This document shows positions 54,766 to 61,737 of a stretch of DNA of 64,000 nt, piece by piece. Every line of letters starts with the position of its first letter. Within the stretch, counting starts at the first letter, position 1. Source of the stretch: an uncultured Ruminococcus sp. GTDB lineage: Bacteria; Bacillota; Clostridia; Oscillospirales; Acutalibacteraceae. The position numbers and the translations under genes were made by a program. The notes beneath the pieces are model-generated. The model did no database searches. It was not told where the DNA came from and saw only the letters and a program-made list of their open reading frames with translations. The DNA lies in the NCBI GenBank assembly GCA_904393835.1, contig CAJFNC010000005.1:59628-123627 (forward strand). The letters are read 5' to 3'.

Positions 54766-55610
54766 ATAATTTATCAGATATAGGAACAATAAAAGATATC
54801 CTGTCCCGCCACGGTTTTACATTTTCAAAGTCACTTGGACAGAATTTTTTGATAAATCCTACCGTTTGCCCGAAAATGGCAGAAATGTGCGGAGCGGACG
54901 AAAACACGGGAGTGATTGAAATTGGCCCGGGTATCGGTGTGCTGACAAACGAGCTTTGTTCAATTGCAAAAAAGGTAGTGGCAATTGAACTTGACAAACG
55001 GCTTTTGCCCGTGCTTGACGAAACTCTCGGCGAATACGATAATCTGACTGTTGTTAACGGCGATGTTCTTAAAATTGATCTCAATAAGCTGATTAAAGAT
55101 GAATTTCCCGGTATGGATGTAGTCGTATGCGCAAATTTACCTTACTACATAACTTCTCCGGTAATTATGAAATTGCTTGAGGATAAGCTTCCGATTAAAT
55201 CCATTACCGTTATGGTGCAAAAGGAAGCGGCGCAGCGGATTTGTGCCGAGGTGGGAACACGTATGAGCGGAGCAGTTACGGTAGCTGTTAATTACTACGC
55301 TAAACCCGAGTTGCTTTTCAATGTCAGCGCAGGCTCGTTTATGCCTGCCCCAAAGGTGGACTCAGCTGTGCTCAGACTTGATGTGCTCGAAAAACCGCCC
55401 GTCAAAGTCAAGAACGAAAAAAAGCTTTTTGCGGTAATAAAGGCTGCGTTTGCTCAACGCCGAAAGGTAATTTCAAATTCTCTCGGTTCGGGACTTTCAA
55501 AAAGCAAGGATGAAATTGTTTCTGTTTTGGAAAGCGCAGGAATCCCGCTCAATTCAAGAGCAGAAAACCTTACAATGCAGAATTTTGCGGATATTGCAAA
55601 CAGCATATAA
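54762..55610 (+). CDS. rsmA: 16S rRNA dimethyladenosine transferase
   Basis: KsgA-type methyltransferase that dimethylates A1518 and A1519 in helix 45 of 16S rRNA. Visible motifs are SLGQNFLIN near residue 24, EIGPGIGVLT near 49 and ANLPYYITSP near 125. At 282 aa it has normal length. Coupled to rsmF by the ATGA overlap. Confidence 0.95.
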   Translation: MNNLSDIGTIKDILSRHGFTFSKSLGQNFLINPTVCPKMAEMCGADENTGVIEIGPGIGVLTNELCSIAKKVVAIELDKRLLPVLDETLGEYDNLTVVNGDVLKIDLNKLIKDEFPGMDVVVCANLPYYITSPVIMKLLEDKLPIKSITVMVQKEAAQRICAEVGTRMSGAVTVAVNYYAKPELLFNVSAGSFMPAPKVDSAVLRLDVLEKPPVKVKNEKKLFAVIKAAFAQRRKVISNSLGSGLSKSKDEIVSVLESAGIPLNSRAENLTMQNFADIANSI

Positions 55611-55624
55611 ATAAAGGAGTCATT

Positions 55625-55894
55625 ATGAAGAAGAGCGAAAAAATGAACGGACTTTACAAAGCGGCATTTATACTTCTTTTGGTTGGTATAGCCTGCTTGG
55701 CAGCGGCAATTATTGTTGCTTATGCACTTAATAAATATAATTTATCGGTCGCTGTATCCGGCGTGGGATGTGTTATTACATTTATAGGTATAATTCTTGG
55801 TTGGTCTGCAAAGCCTAAGAAAGATAAGCCTGTGTTTACAGAAGATATTTCTGATGAACAGAATGACCAAACTGCCGTTGATTTAGAAAAATAA
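55625..55894 (+). CDS. small two-helix membrane protein
   Basis: An 89-aa protein with two hydrophobic helices (about residues 11-31 and 39-59) and a charged, acidic C-terminal tail. The AAGGAG site lies just upstream. It follows rsmA by 14 bp and precedes a Mn riboswitch. No family is recognised. Confidence 0.7.
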   Translation: MKKSEKMNGLYKAAFILLLVGIACLAAAIIVAYALNKYNLSVAVSGVGCVITFIGIILGWSAKPKKDKPVFTEDISDEQNDQTAVDLEK

Positions 55895-55916
55895 AGATTA
55901 TTTTACAAAAATGCGG

Positions 55917-55945
55917 TTGACAATACCTGATTATTGTGTTAAAAT
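55917..55945 (+). promoter_or_regulatory. sigma-A promoter of the Mn-riboswitch transcript
   Basis: TTGACA at 55917-55922, 17 nt, TAAAAT at 55940-55945. Confidence 0.8.
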
Positions 55946-55950
55946 TATGG

Positions 55951-56046
55951 CACTAAAAGGGAGTAGTTCGCAGATAATCTGTGGTATTAATCGTCAATAC
56001 ATACCGTAAGGTATCGGTTATATCTTAAAGAACAAGACTTTTATTG
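55951..56046 (+). ncRNA. yybP-ykoY manganese riboswitch aptamer
   Basis: The conserved AAGGGAGTAG and AATCGTCAATAC-like blocks of the Mn2+-sensing yybP-ykoY family are seen. The P1 stem can form from CACTAAAAG (55951-55959) with CTTTTATTG (56038-56046, one mismatch). The latter is also the 5' arm of the terminator that follows, so the two structures are mutually exclusive. Mn2+ binding would favour read-through (family knowledge: an ON switch). Confidence 0.85.
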
Positions 56047-56078
56047 CAGGCTGGGTGCGTGCAATAAAAGTCTTTTTT
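56035..56078 (+). terminator. riboswitch-controlled intrinsic terminator
   Basis: A 14-bp perfect stem AGACTTTTATTGCA / TGCAATAAAAGTCT with an 11-nt loop and a T-run, overlapping the P1 strand of the aptamer. Confidence 0.9.
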
Positions 56079-56106
56079 GTTTCCCTAAAAATCAGGAGGA
56101 CTGAAT

Positions 56107-58719
56107 ATGAAAAATTGGTATCAGATGACCAAGGAGGAGACGCTTGAGCAATTGGGTGTTACTCACGATGGTTTGTCAAGCGAAAAAGCTAAACAGCTGC
56201 TTGAAGAAAACGGCCCCAACGTACTTGATGAGGGCAAAAAGAAGTCGGTATTAAGTGTATTTCTAAGCCAGTTTGCAGATCTGCTTGTAATCATCTTGAT
56301 TGTTGCGGCAATTATTTCTATGTTTTCGGGAAATATTGAAAGCACTATCGTAATTTTTGCCGTAATAATACTTAACGCTATTCTGGGCACTGTTCAGCAT
56401 GTAAAAGCCGAAAAATCACTCGAAAGTCTTAAATCGCTCTCATCTCCGAGCGCAAAAGTAATTCGTGACGACAATAAGATTGAGATTGACTCAAAAGATG
56501 TTGTAAAGGGAGACATCATCGTACTTGAAGCAGGCGATATGATAGTTGCCGACGGACGAATTATAAATAACTATTCACTTCAGGTAAACGAAAGTTCCTT
56601 AACAGGTGAATCAACCAATGTTGAAAAGAACGACGAAACCATTACGGATGAGGTTGCGCTTGCCGACCGCAAAAATATGGTGTTTTCAGGCAGCCTTGTA
56701 ACATACGGCAGAGCAGTTGTAGCTGTAACGGGAACGGGTATGGATACTGAAATCGGTAAAATTGCCTCGCTTATGAACGCTGCCAAGGAAAAGAAAACGC
56801 CTCTACAGCAGAGCCTTGATAAGTTTTCAAGCCGTCTTGCAATCATCATAATGGTAATTTGTGCAGTTGTTTTTGCACTCAATCTGTTCCAGGCGGGTTC
56901 TGTTACACAAAAAACAGTACTTGACGCTCTTATGTTTGCCGTTGCTCTTGCAGTTGCCGCAATACCCGAAGCGCTCGGTTCAATCGTTACCATAGTTCAG
57001 GCAATGGGCACGCAGAAAATGGCTAAGGAAAATGCTGTTATTAAAGACTTAAAAGCAGTTGAAAGCTTGGGCTGCGTATCTGTAATCTGTTCGGATAAAA
57101 CAGGTACTCTTACCCAGAACAAAATGACAGTTCAGCGCATTTATATAAATGATGAAAGTATTCGTGAAGATGAGCTGGATCTCAATTATGAAAGCCACCG
57201 CCATTTGCTCTACGATATGGTGCTCAACAACGATTCAAGTATTGTTGACGGCAAGGGAATAGGCGACCCCACTGAATATGCACTGCTTGAAACTTTCCGT
57301 AATATCGGATTTGATGAAAATATTGTCAGAGGCGGAATTTCACGACTTGAGGAAGTTCCCTTTGATTCAGACAGAAAGATGATGAGCACAAAGTATAATA
57401 TGCACGGTGTTCCTCATATCCTTACAAAAGGCGCTCTTGACGTTATTTTAGACCGTTGTATAAATATAGCTACAAAAGACGGAGTGCGACCGATTACCGA
57501 TAAAGACAAAGATAAAATTATCGAGCAAAACAGACGGTACTCCGAAGACGGACTCAGAGTTCTGACATTTGCTTATAAGGAATCGGACGAACCGCTCAGC
57601 GTGGAAACAGAATACAACTACACATTCATCGGTCTTGTTGCGATGATTGACCCGCCGAGAGAAGAGTCAAAACAGGCTGTTGCGGACGCAATCAGAGCAG
57701 GTATTAAACCGGTAATGATTACCGGCGACCACAAAATTACTGCTACTGCAATTGCAAAGCAAATCGGTATTTTCCGTGACGGCGATATTGCCGTAACAGG
57801 TATGGAACTTGACGCGATGAGCGATGAAGAGCTTGATGAAAAAATCGAAAAAATTTCCGTTTATGCACGTGTTTCGCCTGAAAATAAAATCAGAATCGTT
57901 GAGGCATGGCAGAGAAAAGGCAATATCGTTTCTATGACGGGCGACGGTGTAAACGACGCGCCTGCGCTTAAAAAAGCCGACATCGGCGTTGCAATGGGTA
58001 TTACGGGCACGGAGGTATCTAAGGATGCCGCTTCAATGATTTTGCAGGACGACAACTTTGCTACAATCATCAAGGCAGTTGCAAACGGACGTAACGTATT
58101 TCGTAACATCAAAAATTCAATCTTGTTTTTGCTTTCGGGCAATATGGCAGGTATTTTTGCGGTGCTTTATACTTCGCTGCTTGCACTTCCGGTACCTTTC
58201 CAGCCGGTACACCTTTTGTTTATCAACCTGCTCACCGACTCGCTTCCCGCAATTGCAATCGGTATGGAAAAGCCCGAAAAAGATCTGCTCGCGCAAAAGC
58301 CGCGTGATCCCAAAAAGGGAATTATGGACAAGACTTTTGTTTCGCTTATGCTCAGCCAGGGCGCGTTAATTGCAATTTCTGCATTAATCGCGTTCTATAT
58401 CGGACTTCAGGTCAATGCTGCGACAGCAAGTACAATGGCATTTGCGACCCTAACACTTGCACGTCTTTTCCACGGCTTTAACTGCCGCAGCACACATTCA
58501 ATATTTAAACTCGGATTCACAAGCAACATTTACAGCGTGGGTGCTTTCTTCCTTGGAGTATTTTTGCTTGCGTTTGTAATATTTGTGCCTTTTATGCATC
58601 CGCTTTTCTCGGTTGCAACACTTACAGGCGCGCATATAGGATTTATCGGATTGCTTGCGTTCATTCCGACAGTTATTATTCAGATTGTAAAAGTTATCGT
58701 AGAAAATGTTAAGAAATAA
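56107..58719 (+). CDS. P-type cation ATPase, probably Mn2+/Ca2+ exporter
   Basis: An 870-aa P2-type ATPase with about ten transmembrane helices. The phosphorylation motif CSDKTGTLTQNK is near residue 330, TGES near residue 167 and MTGDGVNDAPALKKADIGVA near residue 615. The M4 motif is PEAL instead of the PEGL typical of SERCA-like Ca2+ pumps. It is preceded directly by a Mn2+ riboswitch, so manganese efflux is the most likely job; calcium export is the alternative. Confidence 0.92.
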   Translation: MKNWYQMTKEETLEQLGVTHDGLSSEKAKQLLEENGPNVLDEGKKKSVLSVFLSQFADLLVIILIVAAIISMFSGNIESTIVIFAVIILNAILGTVQHVKAEKSLESLKSLSSPSAKVIRDDNKIEIDSKDVVKGDIIVLEAGDMIVADGRIINNYSLQVNESSLTGESTNVEKNDETITDEVALADRKNMVFSGSLVTYGRAVVAVTGTGMDTEIGKIASLMNAAKEKKTPLQQSLDKFSSRLAIIIMVICAVVFALNLFQAGSVTQKTVLDALMFAVALAVAAIPEALGSIVTIVQAMGTQKMAKENAVIKDLKAVESLGCVSVICSDKTGTLTQNKMTVQRIYINDESIREDELDLNYESHRHLLYDMVLNNDSSIVDGKGIGDPTEYALLETFRNIGFDENIVRGGISRLEEVPFDSDRKMMSTKYNMHGVPHILTKGALDVILDRCINIATKDGVRPITDKDKDKIIEQNRRYSEDGLRVLTFAYKESDEPLSVETEYNYTFIGLVAMIDPPREESKQAVADAIRAGIKPVMITGDHKITATAIAKQIGIFRDGDIAVTGMELDAMSDEELDEKIEKISVYARVSPENKIRIVEAWQRKGNIVSMTGDGVNDAPALKKADIGVAMGITGTEVSKDAASMILQDDNFATIIKAVANGRNVFRNIKNSILFLLSGNMAGIFAVLYTSLLALPVPFQPVHLLFINLLTDSLPAIAIGMEKPEKDLLAQKPRDPKKGIMDKTFVSLMLSQGALIAISALIAFYIGLQVNAATASTMAFATLTLARLFHGFNCRSTHSIFKLGFTSNIYSVGAFFLGVFLLAFVIFVPFMHPLFSVATLTGAHIGFIGLLAFIPTVIIQIVKVIVENVKK

Positions 58720-58743
58720 TACTTTTATTTCCGAATAAATTTC

Positions 58744-58792
58744 AAGCTCCGTTCTTTGTGCATTATCTTGACAAAGAACGGAGCTTTTTTTA
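58744..58792 (+). terminator. Rho-independent terminator after P-type ATPase
   Basis: A 16-bp near-perfect stem AAGCTCCGTTCTTTGT / ACAAAGAACGGAGCTT with a T7 tail. Confidence 0.92.
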
Positions 58793-58915
58793 TAATTTGA
58801 GTATAGGCTTTAAACGGCAATTTGGTATAATATTTTGCCGAGAATTATATTATAAAAATATACGGTAGGACATTTTCACTGATTTGCGGCTTTTTCTGAT
58901 TAACTAAGTAAAAAT

Positions 58916-58945
58916 AAAAACGCTTTATCATATATAAAGCGTTTG
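58916..58945 (-). terminator. terminator of 68-aa Cys protein
   Basis: An AAACGCTTTAT / ATAAAGCGTTT hairpin followed by TTTATTTT on the minus strand. Confidence 0.8.
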
Positions 58946-58959
58946 GTGTAATGATTAAT

Positions 58960-59166
58960 TTAAAGTTTAAAATCTTCAGCCGTGTACTGGCGTTTAAAAG
59001 TGGTAACTTTCGGTGTTCTCATCAAAGGATCATATTTAAAAGCCTTGCATTTGCCGTTTTTCATTGCCTTGTTCTTCATACAGTATGAAGCTTGATTGTC
59101 AACAATAAAATATTCACAATATGTACAGTCTGGAGCAATATTTGCTCCGAACAACTTTTTTCTCAT
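58960..59166 (-). CDS. 68-aa four-Cys small protein
   Basis: A small soluble protein with CTYCEYF near residue 14 and single Cys residues at about 29 and 40, a possible metal site. It has a GAGGTG site, its own consensus promoter and a terminator, so it is a real gene. Family not recognised, though similar short proteins seem common in Clostridia. Confidence 0.8.
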   Translation of the reverse strand: MRKKLFGANIAPDCTYCEYFIVDNQASYCMKNKAMKNGKCKAFKYDPLMRTPKVTTFKRQYTAEDFKL

Positions 59167-59217
59167 ATATATGCACCTCTTGGCGAAAATAAAAAATTTG
59201 CCTTGTCAATAATATAC

Positions 59218-59246
59218 ATTATACCATTGAGTTAATATATTTTCAA
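59218..59246 (-). promoter_or_regulatory. sigma-A promoter of 68-aa Cys protein
   Basis: On the minus strand TTGAAA, 17 nt, TATAAT (59223-59218). Confidence 0.8.
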
Positions 59247-59320
59247 GTGCAGAACCAATATTATATTATGTCATATTTTTTCCGGGTTTAGCACATCATA
59301 TCGAATTTTTGGAGGTAAAT

Positions 59321-60151
59321 ATGAAATTTTATTCAAGCACAATGCAACTTAACAACGCAGATACAGTGCCGTATCTCACATATAATTCATTATCGGAAAT
59401 AAATTTTATTAACCACGCTTTTTCTACACGATTAGGCGGGGTTTCAAAAGGCGAGTTTACCTCTATGAATCTTGCGTTTAATCGTGGTGATGATGAAAAT
59501 AACGTTACCGAAAATTATAAACGTATTTGTAAATCGGCAGGTTTTGAATATGAAAGTCTTACGGCATCGGCTCAGGATCACCGCACCTTTGTGCGAAAGG
59601 TTACAAAAGAAAACACAGGCGTCGGAATTTATAAACCGCGTGACTTATCAAGCGTAGATGCGCTTATCACAAACGAAAAAGGGGTTACGCTTGTCACATA
59701 TTACGCCGACTGCACGCCGCTGTTTTTTGTCGATACAAAAAACAAAGCAATCGGTCTTGCTCATGCCGGTTGGAGAGGAACGGTAGGCAGAATAGGGGAA
59801 AAGGTGATCAAAAAAATGGTCGAAGAGTATTCTTCAAATCCGTCCGACCTTGTTTGCGCAATAGGTCCTGCGATTTCAGTGTGCTGCTACGAGGTAGATA
59901 AACCGTGTGCCGATGAATTTTATAAGCTCCAAAATCTCGATAGTACAAAGTTTATATTTCCGAAAAAGAATCAAAAATATATGATCGATTTACTTGAATG
60001 TAACCGCCAAATTTTAGTTGATGCAGGCGTAGAGCCTGAAAATATCACTCTCAGCGATGTTTGTACAAATTGCAACAGCGAATTATTGTGGAGCCACAGA
60101 GCTACAAAAGGGCACAGAGGCACAATGAGCGCTTTTATGTGTATTAAGTAA
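59321..60151 (+). CDS. pgeF: polyphenol oxidase / PgeF (YfiH) family protein
   Basis: A 276-aa YfiH-family protein. Conserved motifs are AFSTRLGGVS near residue 28, TYYADCTPLFF near 125, LAHAGWRGTVGR near 146 and IGPAISVCCYEV near 182. Family roles described include purine nucleoside phosphorylase-like activity and peptidoglycan editing in E. coli. ATG 59321 is supported by GGAGGT 5-10 bases upstream. Convergent with rluA. Confidence 0.9.
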   Translation: MKFYSSTMQLNNADTVPYLTYNSLSEINFINHAFSTRLGGVSKGEFTSMNLAFNRGDDENNVTENYKRICKSAGFEYESLTASAQDHRTFVRKVTKENTGVGIYKPRDLSSVDALITNEKGVTLVTYYADCTPLFFVDTKNKAIGLAHAGWRGTVGRIGEKVIKKMVEEYSSNPSDLVCAIGPAISVCCYEVDKPCADEFYKLQNLDSTKFIFPKKNQKYMIDLLECNRQILVDAGVEPENITLSDVCTNCNSELLWSHRATKGHRGTMSAFMCIK

Positions 60152-60199
60152 AAACAGGCAATGCAATTTCTGATAACGAATTTGCATTGCTTGTTTGTT
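60152..60199. terminator. bidirectional terminator between pgeF and rluA
   Basis: A near-perfect inverted repeat AACAGGCAATGCAA / TTGCATTGCTTGTT between two convergent genes. Confidence 0.75.
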
Positions 60200-60200
60200 A

Positions 60201-61163
60201 TTAAAACACTATTTTGTTGTTTTCGGCAAAGTACACCTTGTCAACAGTAAATTCCCTGCCGTTTAAATAATTGAGAATATCTGCATCAGTTGTAAAGTCA
60301 AATTTCAATTTATAGCTGTAAAGCGCTTGATACTTAAATTTATCATCAGGCGCTTTTTTCCCTTTTGAATACTTAGTGTCGCCTACAAGCGGATTGCCGA
60401 TAGAAGCCATATGTGCTCTTATCTGATGTGTACGACCTGTCAGCAACTCAATTTCTACAAGACTGTATTTTTCGCTCGTATCAAGCACTGTGTATTTAGT
60501 TTTAATTTCCTTTGAATTTTCAACAGGCTTTTTGTAAACTGTAACCTTATTTTTGCTTTCGTTTTTGGTTATGTATCCCACAAGAATGTCGCTCTTTTTA
60601 TTCGGCTTGCCGTACACAAGGCAAAGATAATATTTTTTTAGCTCGCGTGATTTCATTTTTGCATTTAGTATCCTCAGCGCTTTTGCGTTTTTGGCGGCAA
60701 TAACTATTCCGCCCGTATTTCTGTCGATTCGGTTTACAAGCGCAGGCGCAAAGGCTTTTTCCTCTTCGGGATCGTATTCTTTTTTATCATACAGATAATG
60801 TTGCACTCTTGAAATCAGTGAATCAAAATGATAGCTTTTATCCGGGTGGACTATTACTCCCGGCTTTTTATCAATAAGTATAATGTTTTCATCTTCATAA
60901 ACAATATCGAATTTTTTGGGCGCTTTCAAAAAATCGTAGTGTTTTTCCTCGGCTGCTTCAAAAAATTCATCTTTAATGTATAACGTCAAAACGTCGCCTT
61001 CATTAAGCATTGCGTCGGCGTCGCATTTTTTGCCGTTAATTTTTATGCACTTTTTTCTTATATATTTGTACATAAGTGATTTTGGCATAGTGCGAAAATG
61101 TTTTTGCAGAAATTTATCTAATCGCTGTCCGGCGTCATTTTTCTTTATTTCCAAAGTTCTCAT
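60201..61163 (-). CDS. RluA-family 23S rRNA/tRNA pseudouridine synthase
   Basis: A 320-aa pseudouridine synthase. An N-terminal S4 domain ([10 protein letters not shown] near residue 14) is followed by the catalytic-Asp motif NRIDRNTGG near residue 142 and [14 protein letters not shown] near residue 247. The target uridine cannot be told from sequence. It has a GGAGAAG site. It is divergent from the small spoVM-like pair. Confidence 0.93.
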   Translation of the reverse strand: MRTLEIKKNDAGQRLDKFLQKHFRTMPKSLMYKYIRKKCIKINGKKCDADAMLNEGDVLTLYIKDEFFEAAEEKHYDFLKAPKKFDIVYEDENIILIDKKPGVIVHPDKSYHFDSLISRVQHYLYDKKEYDPEEEKAFAPALVNRIDRNTGGIVIAAKNAKALRILNAKMKSRELKKYYLCLVYGKPNKKSDILVGYITKNESKNKVTVYKKPVENSKEIKTKYTVLDTSEKYSLVEIELLTGRTHQIRAHMASIGNPLVGDTKYSKGKKAPDDKFKYQALYSYKLKFDFTTDADILNYLNGREFTVDKVYFAENNKIVF

Positions 61164-61236
61164 AATTCTTCTCCGTAATCTGTAGCATGCTGAAACTATA
61201 ATATATCATAACAGGATAAAATTCAAGTTTACAGTA

Positions 61237-61255
61237 ACACATATTTTTTATGTGT
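61237..61255. promoter_or_regulatory. inverted repeat at promoter of spoVM-like pair
   Basis: A 7-bp perfect inverted repeat ACACATA / TATGTGT with a 5-nt T loop, overlapping the first base of a TATAAT (61255-61260). A candidate regulatory site; no clear -35 box is seen. Confidence 0.35.
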
Positions 61256-61278
61256 ATAATATGGTAAAGGGTGATACG

Positions 61279-61422
61279 GTGAATTGTTATTCTCAAAGAG
61301 TAAAATCAGCAATATGTTTCGGACTCGGATTGCTTGTGGCGTCGTTGTTTCCGACAAAGTGGGTGCTGATTGTGGTAGCCGCAGCACTTGTTATTGTATG
61401 TCTGTCTTGCTTCAGGAGGTAA
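61279..61422 (+). CDS. 47-aa hydrophobic small membrane protein
   Basis: A short gene with GTG start, AAAGGG 8-13 bases upstream. The product has a positively charged N-terminus, one or two hydrophobic segments (about residues 11-24 and 29-43) and several Cys residues. It ends 2 bp before the spoVM-like start, and its last codons contain the AGGAGG ribosome site of that gene, so the two are coupled. No family name is known to me. Confidence 0.75.
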   Translation: MNCYSQRVKSAICFGLGLLVASLFPTKWVLIVVAAALVIVCLSCFRR

Positions 61423-61424
61423 TT

Positions 61425-61511
61425 ATGAAAGTAGTACTTATTGAAAGACCCAAATTTTTAGCATTCATTCTGAGAAAAATATACGGAGTAAAAAAAGAGA
61501 TACAAAAATAA
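61425..61511 (+). CDS. spoVM: SpoVM-like spore-coat anchoring peptide
   Basis: A 28-aa amphipathic peptide. It shares with Bacillus SpoVM the start Met-Lys, Ile6, the Pro9-Lys-Phe-Leu12 core, Ile15, Arg17 and Gly21, plus a basic end. Pro9 is the residue known to matter for recognition of membrane curvature on the forespore. In Bacillus, SpoVM anchors SpoIVA to the forespore and is essential for coat and cortex. AGGAGG lies 5-10 bases upstream. The presence of dpaAB in the window agrees with sporulation. Short length leaves some uncertainty. Confidence 0.88.
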   Translation: MKVVLIERPKFLAFILRKIYGVKKEIQK

Positions 61512-61591
61512 AATGATTTTATATCGTTAAAAGTAACAATTTAAAGATACAAAAATAAAATGATTTTATATCGTTAAAAGTAACAATTTAA
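61498..61591 (+). repeat. perfect 47-bp tandem duplication
   Basis: 61498-61544 and 61545-61591 are identical over 47 bases. The first copy covers the last codons and stop of spoVM. A partial third start (TACAAATAAAG) follows. This indicates a recent duplication by replication slippage. Confidence 0.95.
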
Positions 61592-61597
61592 TACAAA

Positions 61598-61642
61598 TAA
61601 AGATGTGCATGTATACAAAATTGCGTGCACATCTTTTATTTT
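61598..61642 (+). terminator. Rho-independent terminator after spoVM
   Basis: An 11-bp stem AAAGATGTGCA / TGCACATCTTT, a loop of about 16 nt and a T-rich tail. Confidence 0.85.
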
Positions 61643-61645
61643 ATA

Positions 61646-61674
61646 TTGTTTTTTAAATTAAAAGTATGTATAAT
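61646..61674 (+). promoter_or_regulatory. putative promoter of modular surface protein
   Basis: TTGTTT, 17 nt, TATAAT at 61669-61674, about 60 nt before the start codon. Confidence 0.6.
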
Positions 61675-61737
61675 AGGAAGGAAAATAATGGTATGTTGTA
61701 AATACATATCATATTTTGTAATTTTAGGAGGCAAAAA

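Noticed and set aside
58744..58792. TTGACA within the ATPase terminator as a promoter
   Set aside because: It is part of the hairpin loop and arm and has no -10 box at the right distance.
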